Of a DNA stretch of 64,000 nucleotides, positions 12,282 through 24,400 are shown one piece after another. The stretch comes from Antedon mediterranea. Lineage: Eukaryota; Echinodermata; Crinoidea; Comatulida; Antedonidae. The first letter of the stretch is position 1, and every line of letters starts with the position of its first letter. The notes below the pieces were generated by a model, which was not told where the DNA came from, ran no database searches, and worked only from the letters and a program-made list of their open reading frames with translations. The position numbers and the translations under genes are program-made. Location of the stretch: contig NC_092670.1 of the NCBI RefSeq assembly GCF_964355755.1, forward strand, positions 9,549,201 to 9,613,200, in the 5' to 3' direction.

Positions 12282-12619
12282 CTTAAAGAAGCAAAGATTT
12301 TGAAAAAAAAAGTGTTTACTCGTGTGAGCTTCAGTAGGACATCTTTCGGCAGTCAACAAACTGTTTGAGTGTGCCAAAGAAGAGTTTATACTGCAGCGGT
12401 ATTGGCACAGAATCTCAAAGTAGCTGCAGCAATATGTGATTACTTACAGTACGTTATTTTCCCCCCAAGTATTATCAATAGTATTTTTTTTCAACACTGT
12501 CCTGATAAACAGATAGCAATCCATTCATAAGACAAACATACAAACAAGATACTGTACTGTACATAAACACAATTTTATAAAACCTTTTTTAGTGTGGAGT
12601 TCAGTCATCAAATCCTGAC

Positions 12620-12690
12620 ACCTGACAGGATTTGAACCAATCAACCCAGGATCGGTAGGCGGAACACCCTAACCACAAAGATACAACTCT
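12620..12690 (-). repeat. tRNA-like SINE head
   Basis: The minus strand carries a perfect B box GGTTCAAATCC and an A-box-like TGGTTAGGGTG at tRNA-like spacing. No clean cloverleaf; probably a SINE remnant. Confidence 0.45.
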
Positions 12691-14387
12691 TAATCAATTA
12701 CAGTAGGCCTAGTATGTTTACACAATGAATGCAATTAGTTGAAATTAAATACAGTATTACAATGGGACAAGAATAAAAAGGTCTGTATTGTTGACGGAAC
12801 GAGATAGAAACATTGGATTTCTAGTTGAATAGAAAAAAAGGTGAAGTTTGTTCAACCTGACAAATGACAGAATTGTGACACTGAGAGAAAGTCGACCCCT
12901 TTGTAACTTTTAAAGTGACAAAGGCAGTCTTAAATGACATTAAATATCTGGCGTTATTTCTTAATAAATAACCTCAAACAATCAAACACCATGCTATGTT
13001 TTAATTAATTACAACAAACAAACATACAGGAGGTACAGTAATGTAAATCAAGAAAAACTTCCCCCAGTATAGAGTATCACGGTGTTGACGTCACGAGTAT
13101 AGAATTGATTTTGCATTTTTTGTTGTATATGACTACAGTAGAAAAACATACTGTATTGTACTGTATACTACAGTATGTCCTAATACTATAGCAAACTTTA
13201 CAGAATGTTACATAAATGGCTTTGGAGAGGAGGAAGTATAATGCAATATGATAAGACATTTAAAATTAAGTTTTAGTATTCAATTACAATGTTTAGGCCC
13301 TTGGCTCCCCCTATTACAAAATCCTTGATCGGCCACTGTGTTAAAGGCAATGTTTATACATCATGCTTTATTTACAAATATTGTTACAAATATGCCATTC
13401 ATAGAGCAAAATAATAATAAAGATAAATGGGTTAAGTATACAAAATTAATACTGAAATACAGTACAAAGAAATTCTTATTATTTTAAACATAAGATGCTA
13501 TTATTATGGTTAAAGCACATCATTAATGTTACTAGTAGAATCACAATACAATTTCAAAAGCATACTTTGTACAAAACTTGTTGCATATTCTTGATATGGT
13601 TTAATGTTTTATTATCCATGTTTTTCAAAAATTATATTAAGAAATAATAGATAAAAAATATTTTACAAAAAGTACACAACATGCTGGTATTTTATTAACA
13701 AATTTATTATAAAAAACAAATCATAAAGGATCATAAATCACATCACAAATTTTTCACTGCTTATTAAACATACCGTACAAGAACTATATAGAGGGCTCAC
13801 TTGCAAATAAAATGCATTGGTTTTATTCAGAACTGGACATGTATTTGCAAGTAAAGGTACAAAAGTGGTATAGAATAATTGTAGAGTATATATTAAAACA
13901 AGGGTCTTGATCTACAGGGACTGGGAAGGTTGAGTAAAAATATTTTCCAGAAACCCATTGATGATAGGAATCTGATTTTCTGACAGTTTTATCAGGTAAA
14001 TTATTATTTTCTGATCAAATTTTGGTCAAAAGTGAATAACTACCGTATACAATATTAAAATGGCATATTCACCAAAAAGTTTTTTTTTTCTTTTTTTATC
14101 TGGGGGAACAATAAGCTAGACAAAAGTTTGTAAAGGGAATTATTTTTAATTGATATCAAAATAATTAAACGGTAAACACTTCATAAAATAAATTATTTTA
14201 TCTTATAATACAGTATTAGTAATTTTTTAGGGTCAATTTGATAATGTACATTTAATAAACAGAAAGGATCAGAATAATAGTAGTACTAAATGCTGTTGTC
14301 TTTTACGTTTGGCATACAGACAAGCATTTTGTACATGCACATGCTCATAGACAACAACTGGCAGCGTCACATCAATCAATATAGTAC

Positions 14388-14450
14388 CTGCTTGCTAGTG
14401 GAAGTTGATGTAGAACTAGAATTTGTTGATGTGCTTGCTTTTGTTGACTC
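14388..14450 (-). CDS. Ser/Thr-rich exon, unidentified gene
   Basis: 63 nt, phase 0 at both ends, open. Low complexity makes coding status hard to judge from composition alone. Confidence 0.35.
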
Positions 14451-15467
14451 CTTGAGAAGAATAAACAGATTATAATAGTACAACTATCCTACAATGTACT
14501 CGGTGTATCCATTTCTTGCTTTCATTTTTTCCCTTTGAACTTCTTTAATAGATTGTTTGTTATGGTAACTTAAATCCTTTCTTTCATTTAAAAAAAATCA
14601 ATTATGTTATTTTTCATACAATATTTATTGAATGCTCACTGGTTAAACTCAGTGGGCTACAGAGCTTAAGGGGCCCTCTAGAATGTGTGCAGCCTAATGG
14701 AAATTACTCAGCGTTGGAGGGCCCCCCTAGCTTAGGAGTGCTAAACCACTGGGGGGGGGGGTGCCTTCACCCCCTGCGTTTATGCCTTGGCCTGTTGAAA
14801 ACTGGACTTCTCTTTTATTTGCGCTACTAAAGTAGAATCCTTTTATTTGATTGAGACAGCAATAAATATTACAATTACAATTACAGCCAGAAAATAGAAT
14901 GGCAATCATAATGATGACAATTTTATTGCCAAAGTTATATCAATTCAACCATGGAGGTATAAACCTCCATGATTCAACAAAGCAAAAACCAAATGATTAC
15001 TTTATTATTAATATTAATAATAGTAATACAGTTAACACAACATAAATAAATGGTTCGTCATTGTTTTATTATTTAATATAACTCATTGTATTATGAATCA
15101 AATGTAGGCTGGCAATATTTATGACAGAACGCAATAATTTAATTTCTAATCACGCTAGGCCCCAGTGAGTTCACAAACGATAGTACAATGCAGTTTATCA
15201 ACAATCCACCACGCGCCCTTTGTGAGGTCTAACCGACCTTTTGTTTAGCTAACCAACCGAGACAAAGAATGTCTAGGCCTAGGCCTAGAGATGAACCCGA
15301 TTTTGAAGCTCTCTGTACACAAAAATAGAAATGAAAAAACAGGTTATTTTTCTTACCGGATATCCTCCTGGGAACTGCCTCATCGGGGAACCAGATGGAG
15401 GTTGTGGAGTTGGAAATCTTGGTTGTGGAATTGGACCATTTCCCGACATGAACGGATTGGCGGCCAT
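14388..15467 (-). CDS. Unidentified minus-strand gene, 5' coding exons (partial model)
   Basis: Exon 1 (15467-15357) starts ATG GCC GCC in a favourable context (AAAATGG). It encodes a 37-residue Pro/Gly-rich peptide beginning MAANPFMSGNGPIPQPRF and ends at a donor GTAAGA in phase 0. Exon 2 (14450-14388) follows a TTCTTCTCAAG acceptor, encodes 21 residues rich in Ser and Thr (ESTKASTSTNSSSTST...KQ) and ends at GTACTA, again phase 0. Low-complexity Pro and Ser/Thr runs suggest the disordered N-terminus of a nuclear or scaffold protein, but no family is recognised. The remaining exons would lie to the left, below 14388, and were not resolved. Confidence 0.4.
15357..15467 (-). CDS. Proline-rich first coding exon, unidentified gene
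   Basis: 37 codons with FPTPQPP, SGSPMRQ and FPGGYP segments, then GTAAGA. Codon use is balanced and GC is higher than the surroundings, as expected of coding DNA. The 5' flank contains the segment duplicated at 11.85 kb. Confidence 0.45.
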
Positions 15468-15781
15468 TTTGAAAAAGTGAACACTTTGGCCAAGACCATT
15501 AAGTTTTAGGGGTGTTTCATAAAACGAGGCAGACGATAGCCTCGTTTTCGTGTATTGCGTTTTCCTTTTTAAAGGTATCAGTACTGTATTAATATCATCC
15601 CCTCTCGGTCCCTCGCTTTTTGTGAATATACGGTACACATTGTTATATTATTGCAGTAATTGTCTGCCGTAGGCCTAAAATAATTTCAAACCATGTACTA
15701 TTTGACTGTGTTTGACCATGAATAAATGAATGATATGTAATTTTTACACAATTCGTCCCATATATTCTCTCAATGTTCTTA

Positions 15782-15850
15782 TAAGATAAGATAAGATAAG
15801 ATAACTTTTATTGATCCTCAAAAAGGAAATTCATTGCTCGTCATAATAAC
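15782..15850 (-). mobile_element. 3' end of a LINE- or SINE-like retroelement
   Basis: On the minus strand a conserved-looking GAATTTCCTTTTTGAGGATC segment is followed by AATAAAAG and a (TTATC)n tail of about four units. This resembles the tailed 3' ends of CR1/L2/Rex1-type LINEs and their SINEs. No open reading frame remains. Confidence 0.45.
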
Positions 15851-16622
15851 AAAGAAAACACTATAAAAACAAATATAGCATCTTCTTTTTTTCTTTCATA
15901 GTAAACAAAAACAGAAAAGACATTATTTTTATTGCTGTGTAGTTATTTTATTCAGAAAACTAAAAAACAAATGCTCTACAGGAATTGTTGACCCAAATCT
16001 AATAAGCTTTTCAAAAATTAGACGATGTACATTCTTAAGCATAATATATATATTTATACTAACTTCACCATAGATCCCTTGTAAAATAATATATATATAC
16101 AAAAATATGTCTTCTTGATATTATTTGCTTGATGAGTCAAACTATATTCGCACACACTCAACTTTATATTTGCTATATAAAAATTTGAGAATAAATTTAA
16201 TATACAATTTACTGCATTTTGTTGACATTTAAAATATCATTTTTGCTGCCTACATTACTATATTTAATTACAGGCATTAATAATTATATAATTTATGTAT
16301 GTCTACTCATATATCATGATTACCAAGCTTAAATCATTTATTGATTGGTAGGCCGAGAGTACCAAATGAATGAAGGAAAATGGTGAAGAGTCTTGAGGCG
16401 CAGGTAGCTTATGTTAGCAATATAGTACATTTCTTTTTTAAAGTAACAAAACAAAAAAATGTATTAGGCAGGAAAGGCCCTTTAGGCCGGATAAAAAAAA
16501 TTCATGCCTTATATGAAATGTAAAAGGGATGTGAAACTCATAATAAAATGATTTTCTTTATCTGACCTTAAATCCTCTATCCACAGTGACGTATATAGAG
16601 GTAAAAACTGTAAGCATATTCG

Positions 16623-16985
16623 TTAAAGATGTATTGTCCCCCAAAAACATGAAAGGTGAAGATTAATTAAGCAGACTTTGAATAAGTTATTTTGTATTTT
16701 TTAGTTATTCACTTTCGTAGAAGAAAAAAAAAATGTTTCACTTATAAAATGAAAAAATAAGTTAAATTCAACCACAAACCCATTGGCTGGCAGCCAATTT
16801 GACACCATTTTGTTTGGTTTTTCTTTTTGCTTTTAAAATTACAGTTTTTTTCAGGTAAATAATTTTATTTTCTTTTGATCCCATTTTTAGTCAAAGTGGA
16901 TAATTATCATGTGACATTAAAATGGCATATTCAACAAAAACAATTGTAAGAATAATTTTATGAGGTGGACAATACATCTTTAAGA
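16623..16985. mobile_element. MITE with TTAAAGATGTATTGTCC inverted ends
   Basis: Left end TTAAAGATGTATTGTCCCCC, and right end GGACAATACATCTTTAA is its inverse. Interior is AT-rich and noncoding, with ATTAAAATGGCATATTCA near the right end. Related internal fragments occur near 14050-14120, 35750-35820 and, inverted, 58440-58500. Confidence 0.7.
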
Positions 16986-17367
16986 TAATGACACTCATTG
17001 ACTATGACGATCATTAATATCGTCAATTGCATCAAACAATTATCAAAACAAATTATCATTATCCTACAAATATGTTTGGTTGCCCTTTAAATATATTTTA
17101 TATATTTATAATATATAATATTGATACTTAATTATTTCTCACTCTTGGTGTACAGTGTTACTGTACATTCATACATTTTCTGTTCATAAACATTCACCTG
17201 ATAGTTGCATACACATATTTAAAGGCTTGTCTGAACACATCCCTTTATCGTAACAAACACTATTGTATTCTCTACTAGTACCTGTTCATACCAGGGAGTT
17301 GTTAAGCTGTACATAGTATATAGTTGTATATGTTCACCTGATGTCAATTACATACAGTAAACCCAAC

Positions 17368-17457
17368 GGGAAACCCACCTGCCCTGGGAAACCCACCTGC
17401 CCTGGGAAACCCACCTGCCCTGGGAAACCCACCTGCCCTGGGAAACCCACCTGCCCT
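17368..17457. repeat. 18-bp tandem repeat, five units
   Basis: Five nearly perfect copies of GGGAAACCCACCTGCCCT. Unit and purity indicate recent expansion. Not a CRISPR: no spacers. Confidence 0.9.
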
Positions 17458-17893
17458 GGGAGTTCACTTTCCCCAATGAGTCCACCCGGTCTAGGTCCTC
17501 CTAATTGAGAATATTAAGCTCATCATTTCACTTCACAATTTCTTACCAACATACAGCTAATGGAATTTTAAAAACTTAAATGATTTGTTATATAAAAGAA
17601 AGTTTATTTTATATTTGTAACTATAATGTACATATCTTTATGTTTAATTGATTTTTAGTTATTGCCTTAAATAATCAAACAATTAAAAAATAAATAAAAT
17701 TCCTTAAAAAAACTGGATCAGTAAAAAGAAATATTCTTTGCGGCTTTTGCACATATGGTACACAAGCTATAAATGTTATATATACACATAAGCTTCTCCT
17801 TCACAAACTAATATTAATAATATTATTGTATTTCTTTTTAATACATATACAATTCTGTCCAGAAATAGTATAAATTATGGTTGATACAAAATG

Positions 17894-18314
17894 CAGTAGA
17901 ATCCCTTCTTTGGGACACGCCTAATCAGGCGGGAACAATTACGTCCCCTAATCAAGGGACGCTCCTATTAAGAGGACTTAAAATAGGGGCAATATATGTT
18001 AACACTATGAATAACCTATAATCTGGGGACACCTCTATTAAGAGGACACGAAATAGGGGCAATATATGTTTAACACTATGAATAACCCATAATCTGGGGA
18101 CACCTCTATTAAGAGGACACGAAATAGGGGCAATATATGTTAACACTATGAATAACCTATAATCTGGGGACACCTCTATTAAGAGGACTTAAAATAGGGG
18201 CAATGTTAACACTATGAATAACCTATAATCTGGGGACACCTCGATTAAGAGGACACGAAATAGGGGCAATATATGTTGTGTTCTAAAGGTGTCCCCTTAA
18301 TAGAGGTTCTAATG
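17894..18314. mobile_element. Pogo-like MITE with internal ~76-bp tandem units
   Basis: Begins CAGTAGAATCCCTT and ends AGAGGTTCTAATG, a decayed inverse of the start. Inside, a unit containing AGGACACGAAATAGGGGCAA, TATGTTAACACTATGAATAA and AATCTGGGGACACCTC is repeated about four to five times. Confidence 0.75.
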
Positions 18315-18879
18315 TAGTAACATTTACACTAGTAAGTACAAAGGAATAATTATCATATATACCATTATATCCCATACTTTTCACTAATGAGTTTTTTGTG
18401 CAAATACATTGACTCCTCAGTAGTAAAACGTACATCTAGATTTGAAAGACTTAACATTAAAAAAAAGACTGAAGTTACAAAAATGTACATAAATGGCAAA
18501 TGTATTCTAAAAGATAAAAATAAATTGAAAATGGTTTATAACAGAGATAATTAACAATACTATTCAAAAACCTTTGCATAATTAAATCATTATGGCAATT
18601 CATCTATATTTTGAATATGATCATCAAAATAAAACTTCCATTTACATACGTTAGATAAATTATCGTACCTTTGTTAATGACACTCACAAAATAGCACCCA
18701 ACAACAATAATGCCATACATAAATGGTTATGACAATAAACAATTAGAAGCCATTTTGTGTCAAGTATACAGTCTGCACCGATGCTCTACATCAGGTGCAT
18801 TCCACACCTAATTTAACATATTATTACTGTGCTTGCATTCACACTTAGTTCTCACTTGGATACATGGCAACAACATAGG

Positions 18880-19115
18880 CTCATTTCAAGTGAGTTGACC
18901 AATCACAAGCAATGGATTCGAACCATCTCTTGTCATTGGTCAACGCGATTACATTGCTCTTACATCTATGCATTACACCTCCCAGTGGGAACCAAGTTTA
19001 GGATTGGGCCCCACTTAGAACAAACACAATTCTGCAGACTCAATACAAGTGAGTTGACCAATCACAAGCCAGATTTTGAGTAATACTTGGATAGTGATTG
19101 GTCAAGTGGAAATAA
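18880..19115. mobile_element. MITE-like repeat with GTTGACCAATCACAAGC
   Basis: GAGTTGACCAATCACAAGC occurs at about 18892 and 19048, with the inverse CATTGGTCAAC near 18935 and GATTGGTCAAG near 19098. A related palindromic copy is at 56478-56560. Confidence 0.6.
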
Positions 19116-19600
19116 ACTTTTAACAAAGGGAGACACACCTAAACATTTAAATATTTGAATATTGAAATACTTTTTAAGGGAAATATGTCATTTTAAGTAT
19201 CAAATTGTGATTGGTGAATATGACAATGCAACCAGCTTGTGGTAATATGACTGGTCACTGATGATATTTGAAACGTTACCATAAATACTTAAAACAACCC
19301 ATCATGCATATCTTTAATAAATTCTTTTTTAAGTAACGATTATTAACAGATTAATTGATTTGGTGCAGCATTTGAAAAAATTTTTATGAGCCATTTAAAA
19401 CCATATTCTTGCTATTTATTTATACAGTAGGCTAGACACTCATTTAGTTTTCATACAACGTATAATATTTTCCTGTAATATGACTACAATTGACTGTGAT
19501 ATTTTATTGAGGGTTAATACATTTAATATTTGAGAATTTTTTATATTTACTGTTTGGTATTTTGAATACTTTAAGTATTACATTAAAAAATTCTAAATAC

Positions 19601-19737
19601 AGTAGAGTGAAGGGACACTTTCTTGTTAAACGAAAACGGAGTAATATATGTCTTATGCCAACACTAGAAAGGGAACAGCCCTATTAAGGGGACACTCTGG
19701 AAGGTCCTGAAGGTGTCCCCTTAATAGGGGTTCTATT
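19601..19737. mobile_element. Pogo-like MITE copy
   Basis: TA then CAGTAGAGTGAAGGGACAC at the left. Right end GTGTCCCCTTAATAGGGGTTC is the inverted counterpart. Noncoding. Confidence 0.65.
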
Positions 19738-21303
19738 TTACCCCCATTTACATTATTGTTCTATACAGTCTAGATACAAGCCCATTCCAGGACCATACAT
19801 TTGTTTTACCAAATATATGGGTTGTCTATACCCATATAGGGCATTTTCCATAAAACTGACCTCATATTTGGGAATGGGCTTTTATCACAGAATGTATAAA
19901 AGGTTTTATTTACAGTAAATAGTATATTAAAATTAGATGTTTTAATTAAAATTAACAGGCATCTAATTCTAGATTGCAAATTGAACTAAAAAATTGGATA
20001 ATAAATAAAAACAATAATGTTTCCCCAACAACTAAAGACCCTTTATTCAAGGACTCACTCAAAATCACTTTCCTGTGGCTTCCATTAAGTGATTCTAATT
20101 TGGGACCAATACTGCTATAAAACAACTACAACCCTCATTTTATAAACTGTGTTTAACTGAAGATATGTAGATAACAATAATACTAATCATTACAATAATA
20201 TACAATTATATAAAAGGCAATAAAATAAATGTTTGTAAATAATAATAATAATATAATATAATTAAATTATTTGCTATAGTAGATGTCAAAGGTGTTTTTA
20301 ATAAGACACAGTATCATTGGTTGATTAACTACATCACATATTGGAGGTAAAAAAATAAGACCACATTTATCAGGCCAGACCACACCTTCTCCCCACACCC
20401 GACCAAAGCTTTTAAATGATAAACAACAGAACAGAACCAACTCCTTCCCCGTTTACGACCCCGCATACAGGCTTGCCATAAGTACCATAGGATTGGTTTG
20501 TTTTTATCAGGGAGAAAAAATGTCTGAAATCTATCTTTACAATATTTTATTTCTATAACGAACTAAAGCATACATGTGACAAAGGGTAGACAGTTTTTAA
20601 TTTATTAAAGACCCAAGATTAATTCTTTGTTTAGCTCTCATTAAATAATCCAGATAACTATTTGTTTTTACTCTTTCTACATAACATAAAAAAGTATAAC
20701 AGGCGTGTACCAGTGGCGTAACACAGAGGCCCCTGGTTAAGGAATCCTAAGTGGCTCTCTAACACTGGAGACCTCGGGTGTTTTTGACATATTTTATTGC
20801 CTGTTTTTTTCTCTGGGCACTTCTCAGGGGCTCCCATAAACTGTGAATAACAAGCCCCAGACAATGTGTGCATAGTGTTTTGCAGAAAGAAAAGATAGGA
20901 CATTAGGTAAACTTACAATATTTAGGGTCCAACCCCCTATTTCGAAGCCCTGCCACTGCTTGCGTTAATAACAAATCTTGCAATTGAACACCACAGCAGA
21001 CACGCAATCAAAATCAAATTTATGCTATTTATTTGATCTTAATTGTAGTGGAAAATAATAATATCGCAATTTTTTTCCAAAACAATTAATTTTGCTTAGT
21101 GGAAGTTAGCCATTACAGGATTTGATGAAACTGATATAATAATAATAATTATTGTGAATTAATTATTTCTGAATATAAACTTGCAATTGACAAGCGCCAA
21201 GACTAGACTATTAAAACATTAGTACTTTGAAATACAAAAATAGTTTTTGTTAATTAAAAATAAAAATTTAATTATAAACATAGAATTCCTTATAGATGAA
21301 ATA

Positions 21304-21475
21304 CTAAAATACATTTTTCATTTCATTTAAAAGAATTTCTATGACTTGGTTCTGGTACATAAGATTTGCAGCAACATTTCCAATGGCGTCCTCTTGTGGC
21401 CACATCAATGTTGGTCCTAAAACTGTCGCCAGATTATGTACTGTCATATTGTTCACTTCTGCTTTTGCCGCCACT
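21304..21475 (-). CDS. ARHGAP12/27-like: RhoGAP exon 16 (C-terminus, stop)
   Basis: 172 nt ending TAG. NNMTVHNLATVLGPTLMWP, NVAANLMYQNQVIEILLNEM, NVF. The protein ends shortly after the GAP fold, as in this family. Confidence 0.92.
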
Positions 21476-24400
21476 CTACAATGTAGATAAATCAACACAT
21501 TTAAAATAAACAACAAATTAATTTCAAAACGCACAACATACTGCAGGTTTTAATCATTATCAATATTAGAGAGTTTTAATTTAAGTGGAGGTGCCGTCCG
21601 TCCGTCCGTAAATAGGTGGCAAATTCTAGCAGTATAATGGGAGACTTTATAAAATCATGGCTGTTGTATATCTTCTTACTATAAACTGTAACTGTATATA
21701 AAGATGCTAACACGTTAAATTATTCCATCTAATAGCAACTAAATTCAACATGAGGTTAACAGTATAACACTTGTATGGACTCTGTGTATCTGTTATTGCT
21801 GTCCTCAATATACTACAATGGCCAAACCTAGTGTTTAAAAAAGTCTTGGAAAACAAAATGTGTGCCAGGGTCTTTCTAAGCGTGGCATATCTCGATGTAA
21901 CATAACAATTACAATATGATGATCACCTGATCTGCTGGTTGTGATTAATCAACTCATTTGAGTTGTGGTTATGCATTGTTGTGTTGCATCCAAGTGGGTT
22001 TATTAAGGTGGAAAATGTGTTTTCTAATTTTGTTAAATAATAAATATTGGTATAATTACCTGACTAAATGTTCAAAGAATAACTTCATTGTAGCATAATT
22101 GCAAGGAGGCAGCCTTCTTACTAACTCGCGTATATTTCTGATACGAGATTTTCGGTCTGGCGCTTCTAAAAAAAAAAAAGAATATACAATTTTATTTTTA
22201 AAAATTCAGCAAAGCAGAGCAACTTTATTCAAAATTACATTTTTAGTTTTTATGGTAATTTTTTTCATTAATAATAATAGTGTATTTATTAAAATCATTT
22301 TCATAGAAAAAAACACAAACACAATAGATTTTTATATAAAAAAATTACTACAATGTACACAATGATTTACTTATGACATGTCATTAAGGAGGAGGGTAAT
22401 ATTTAAATTTTTTTTTATAATTAGAAATATCATACACAACAAGTTCCTCATTTAAATACACAAGTTTCCGAGTTAATCCATGACCTAAATTGGTATATTT
22501 TATTCTTTTGCCTTTTAGAGTTTAAAACTAATTTACTTTACGTTTTATTTATATCTCCTGCCCCAGTACCGTTTTGATTACGATCATGGAGGAAATTACC
22601 TCACGACTATTTAATCAACTGTAGTAGATTTGCACTAGACAGTTTTACAGGAAAAAAGAGAAGACTTACTGAGTGCAGTAATGAAACTGTTGTACATCTG
22701 ACATGGAATTAATGGATCTGGAAGTTCACGAAAGAACAACTTTAACGCACCAGAAATCACATGTATATCATCGAAAGGAGGATTATCCATGTTAACTTCG
22801 TGTTCTAAATTAAAATATGAAGAAAAAAAAATCAATAGCAGTAGAATCTTCTCTTTATTTTAAATAAATAATGCTAAATTGTGTACAAGTGGACAAGCCA
22901 AGACAACAATTTTCTTATCTACTCATGTGGGTCTTGTGATTTTTCATCAGTTGTTGAAAAAAACTGTGTCAATCAAGGAAGCAAATCACAAATTTACATT
23001 CCAAGATTTGTTCCACCACAAGAACTCTGGACAAGAACAGCCTTGAATGACAGGGCCGTAGCCATCAGTACAGTTGGTAAGGTTCCAACCTGACCACTTT
23101 TTCACAGAGGCATTTGACAATCCAGTGACTTGAACAGAGATCTTCCCTTGCGAAAATCAGACTACTTAATTTCTTGTGTCTAACATCATTGAATGGTGAT
23201 GTCTTAATAACCACTCAGGCACTTGACTTAAGACATTATATATCAATTAAAATTGCCTCTTACCATAATCAATCTCACATCGTAGTTTTTGTACCAATGA
23301 TAAGTTAGCGGACAATCTGTATATCCCTACGACGTTTAAACCTTTCCTGTCGATAGTTGAGATACACGCTTCAACAAACTTTGGAATTGTTGTGCCTTCT
23401 TTCTCGCATAATTTATCAAGTCTCTTACCAAAAACATTCTCCTCTGTTGGGAAAAAATACAAGATTATGTTGATGATAGTCAGGAGTAGAACTACTTCTA
23501 CATATCTATATTTAACAACACTATAGTATACAAATAATGAATGTTTATTAGTGTAATGGTACAAATAATGGCATGAGGTAAATGATGAAATTTTATACAC
23601 TATATCAACGAGGCAAAGCCGAGTTGATATTTAACCGTTCATCATTCACCAAATGCCATTTTTTTTACCATAACACGAACAAAAAAAACCATCATCATAA
23701 CATTCAAATAGCGGCGAAAGTACAAAATAGGTGGCACTGTTGTATTTCAAAAGCAATAGTATAAACGCGAAAGATTTTTTTCCCTACACGAAAAAAAGTA
23801 CTATTGAACGATCGTTTAAACGATCGTTTAATAGTGCATACTATTGCACACCATCAATCAAATGACAGGAATTTATTTAGGTGTTATACAATATATGTTA
23901 CCATTTCCCCAATTTAAAAATACTTGAACCGCCCCTGATAGTGTACACAAATATGTATGCTCTTTATTCAAGTAGGCACGAAGAAAATATACCAATAACA
24001 AGGACTTTGCTAGAATAATAATTACCACATATTTACCTTTAAGAATCCCTTTTTTCTCTAATTCAGTCTTAGTCGGCCTCCTTAAAATACTGAAATATAA
24101 TCTATTTTTAATTTTCTTCTTGTCAGTGGCTATAAAAAATAATACAAACATTATAAACCTTGATTAAAAATACTGTTTAATTGTCACTAACCTCTTGTGT
24201 ACATTGATCAGGTAAATCTATAATCAGGGCACCCTGGTAAAACTCACTCACAGTCTTAGCATCCAATATGCACCATCAAATACTGACAATCTTGGCATGG
24301 CACCCTCGATGACAACTGTCCCATGTCCTGTGTCAGGCTTAAACTCACAGGTTAGGTAAAACATGCAGAACTGGCAGTTATAATGGCTACCCAACCATGA

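Larger units (their letters stand above)
8899..14387. other. Repeat-bearing region between the P450 and the unidentified gene
   Basis: Contains a 20-bp repeat (9816-9898), a purine-rich minisatellite (10305-10560), a 5'-exon duplicate (11845-11912), an 11-codon exon-like segment (12249-12281) and a tRNA-like element (12620-12690). The rest is AT-rich with no recognisable coding family. Confidence 0.45.
15851..21303. other. Repeat-rich region 3' of the RhoGAP gene
   Basis: Holds a MITE (16623-16985), an 18-bp array (17368-17457), an expanded pogo-like element (17894-18314), a GACCAATCACAAGC-type repeat (18880-19115) and another pogo-like MITE (19601-19737). No coding exon supported on either strand. 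Confidence 0.5.

Noticed and set aside
17952-18173. 73-codon minus-strand frame with internal repeats.
   Set aside because: Lies inside the tandem units of a pogo-like MITE.
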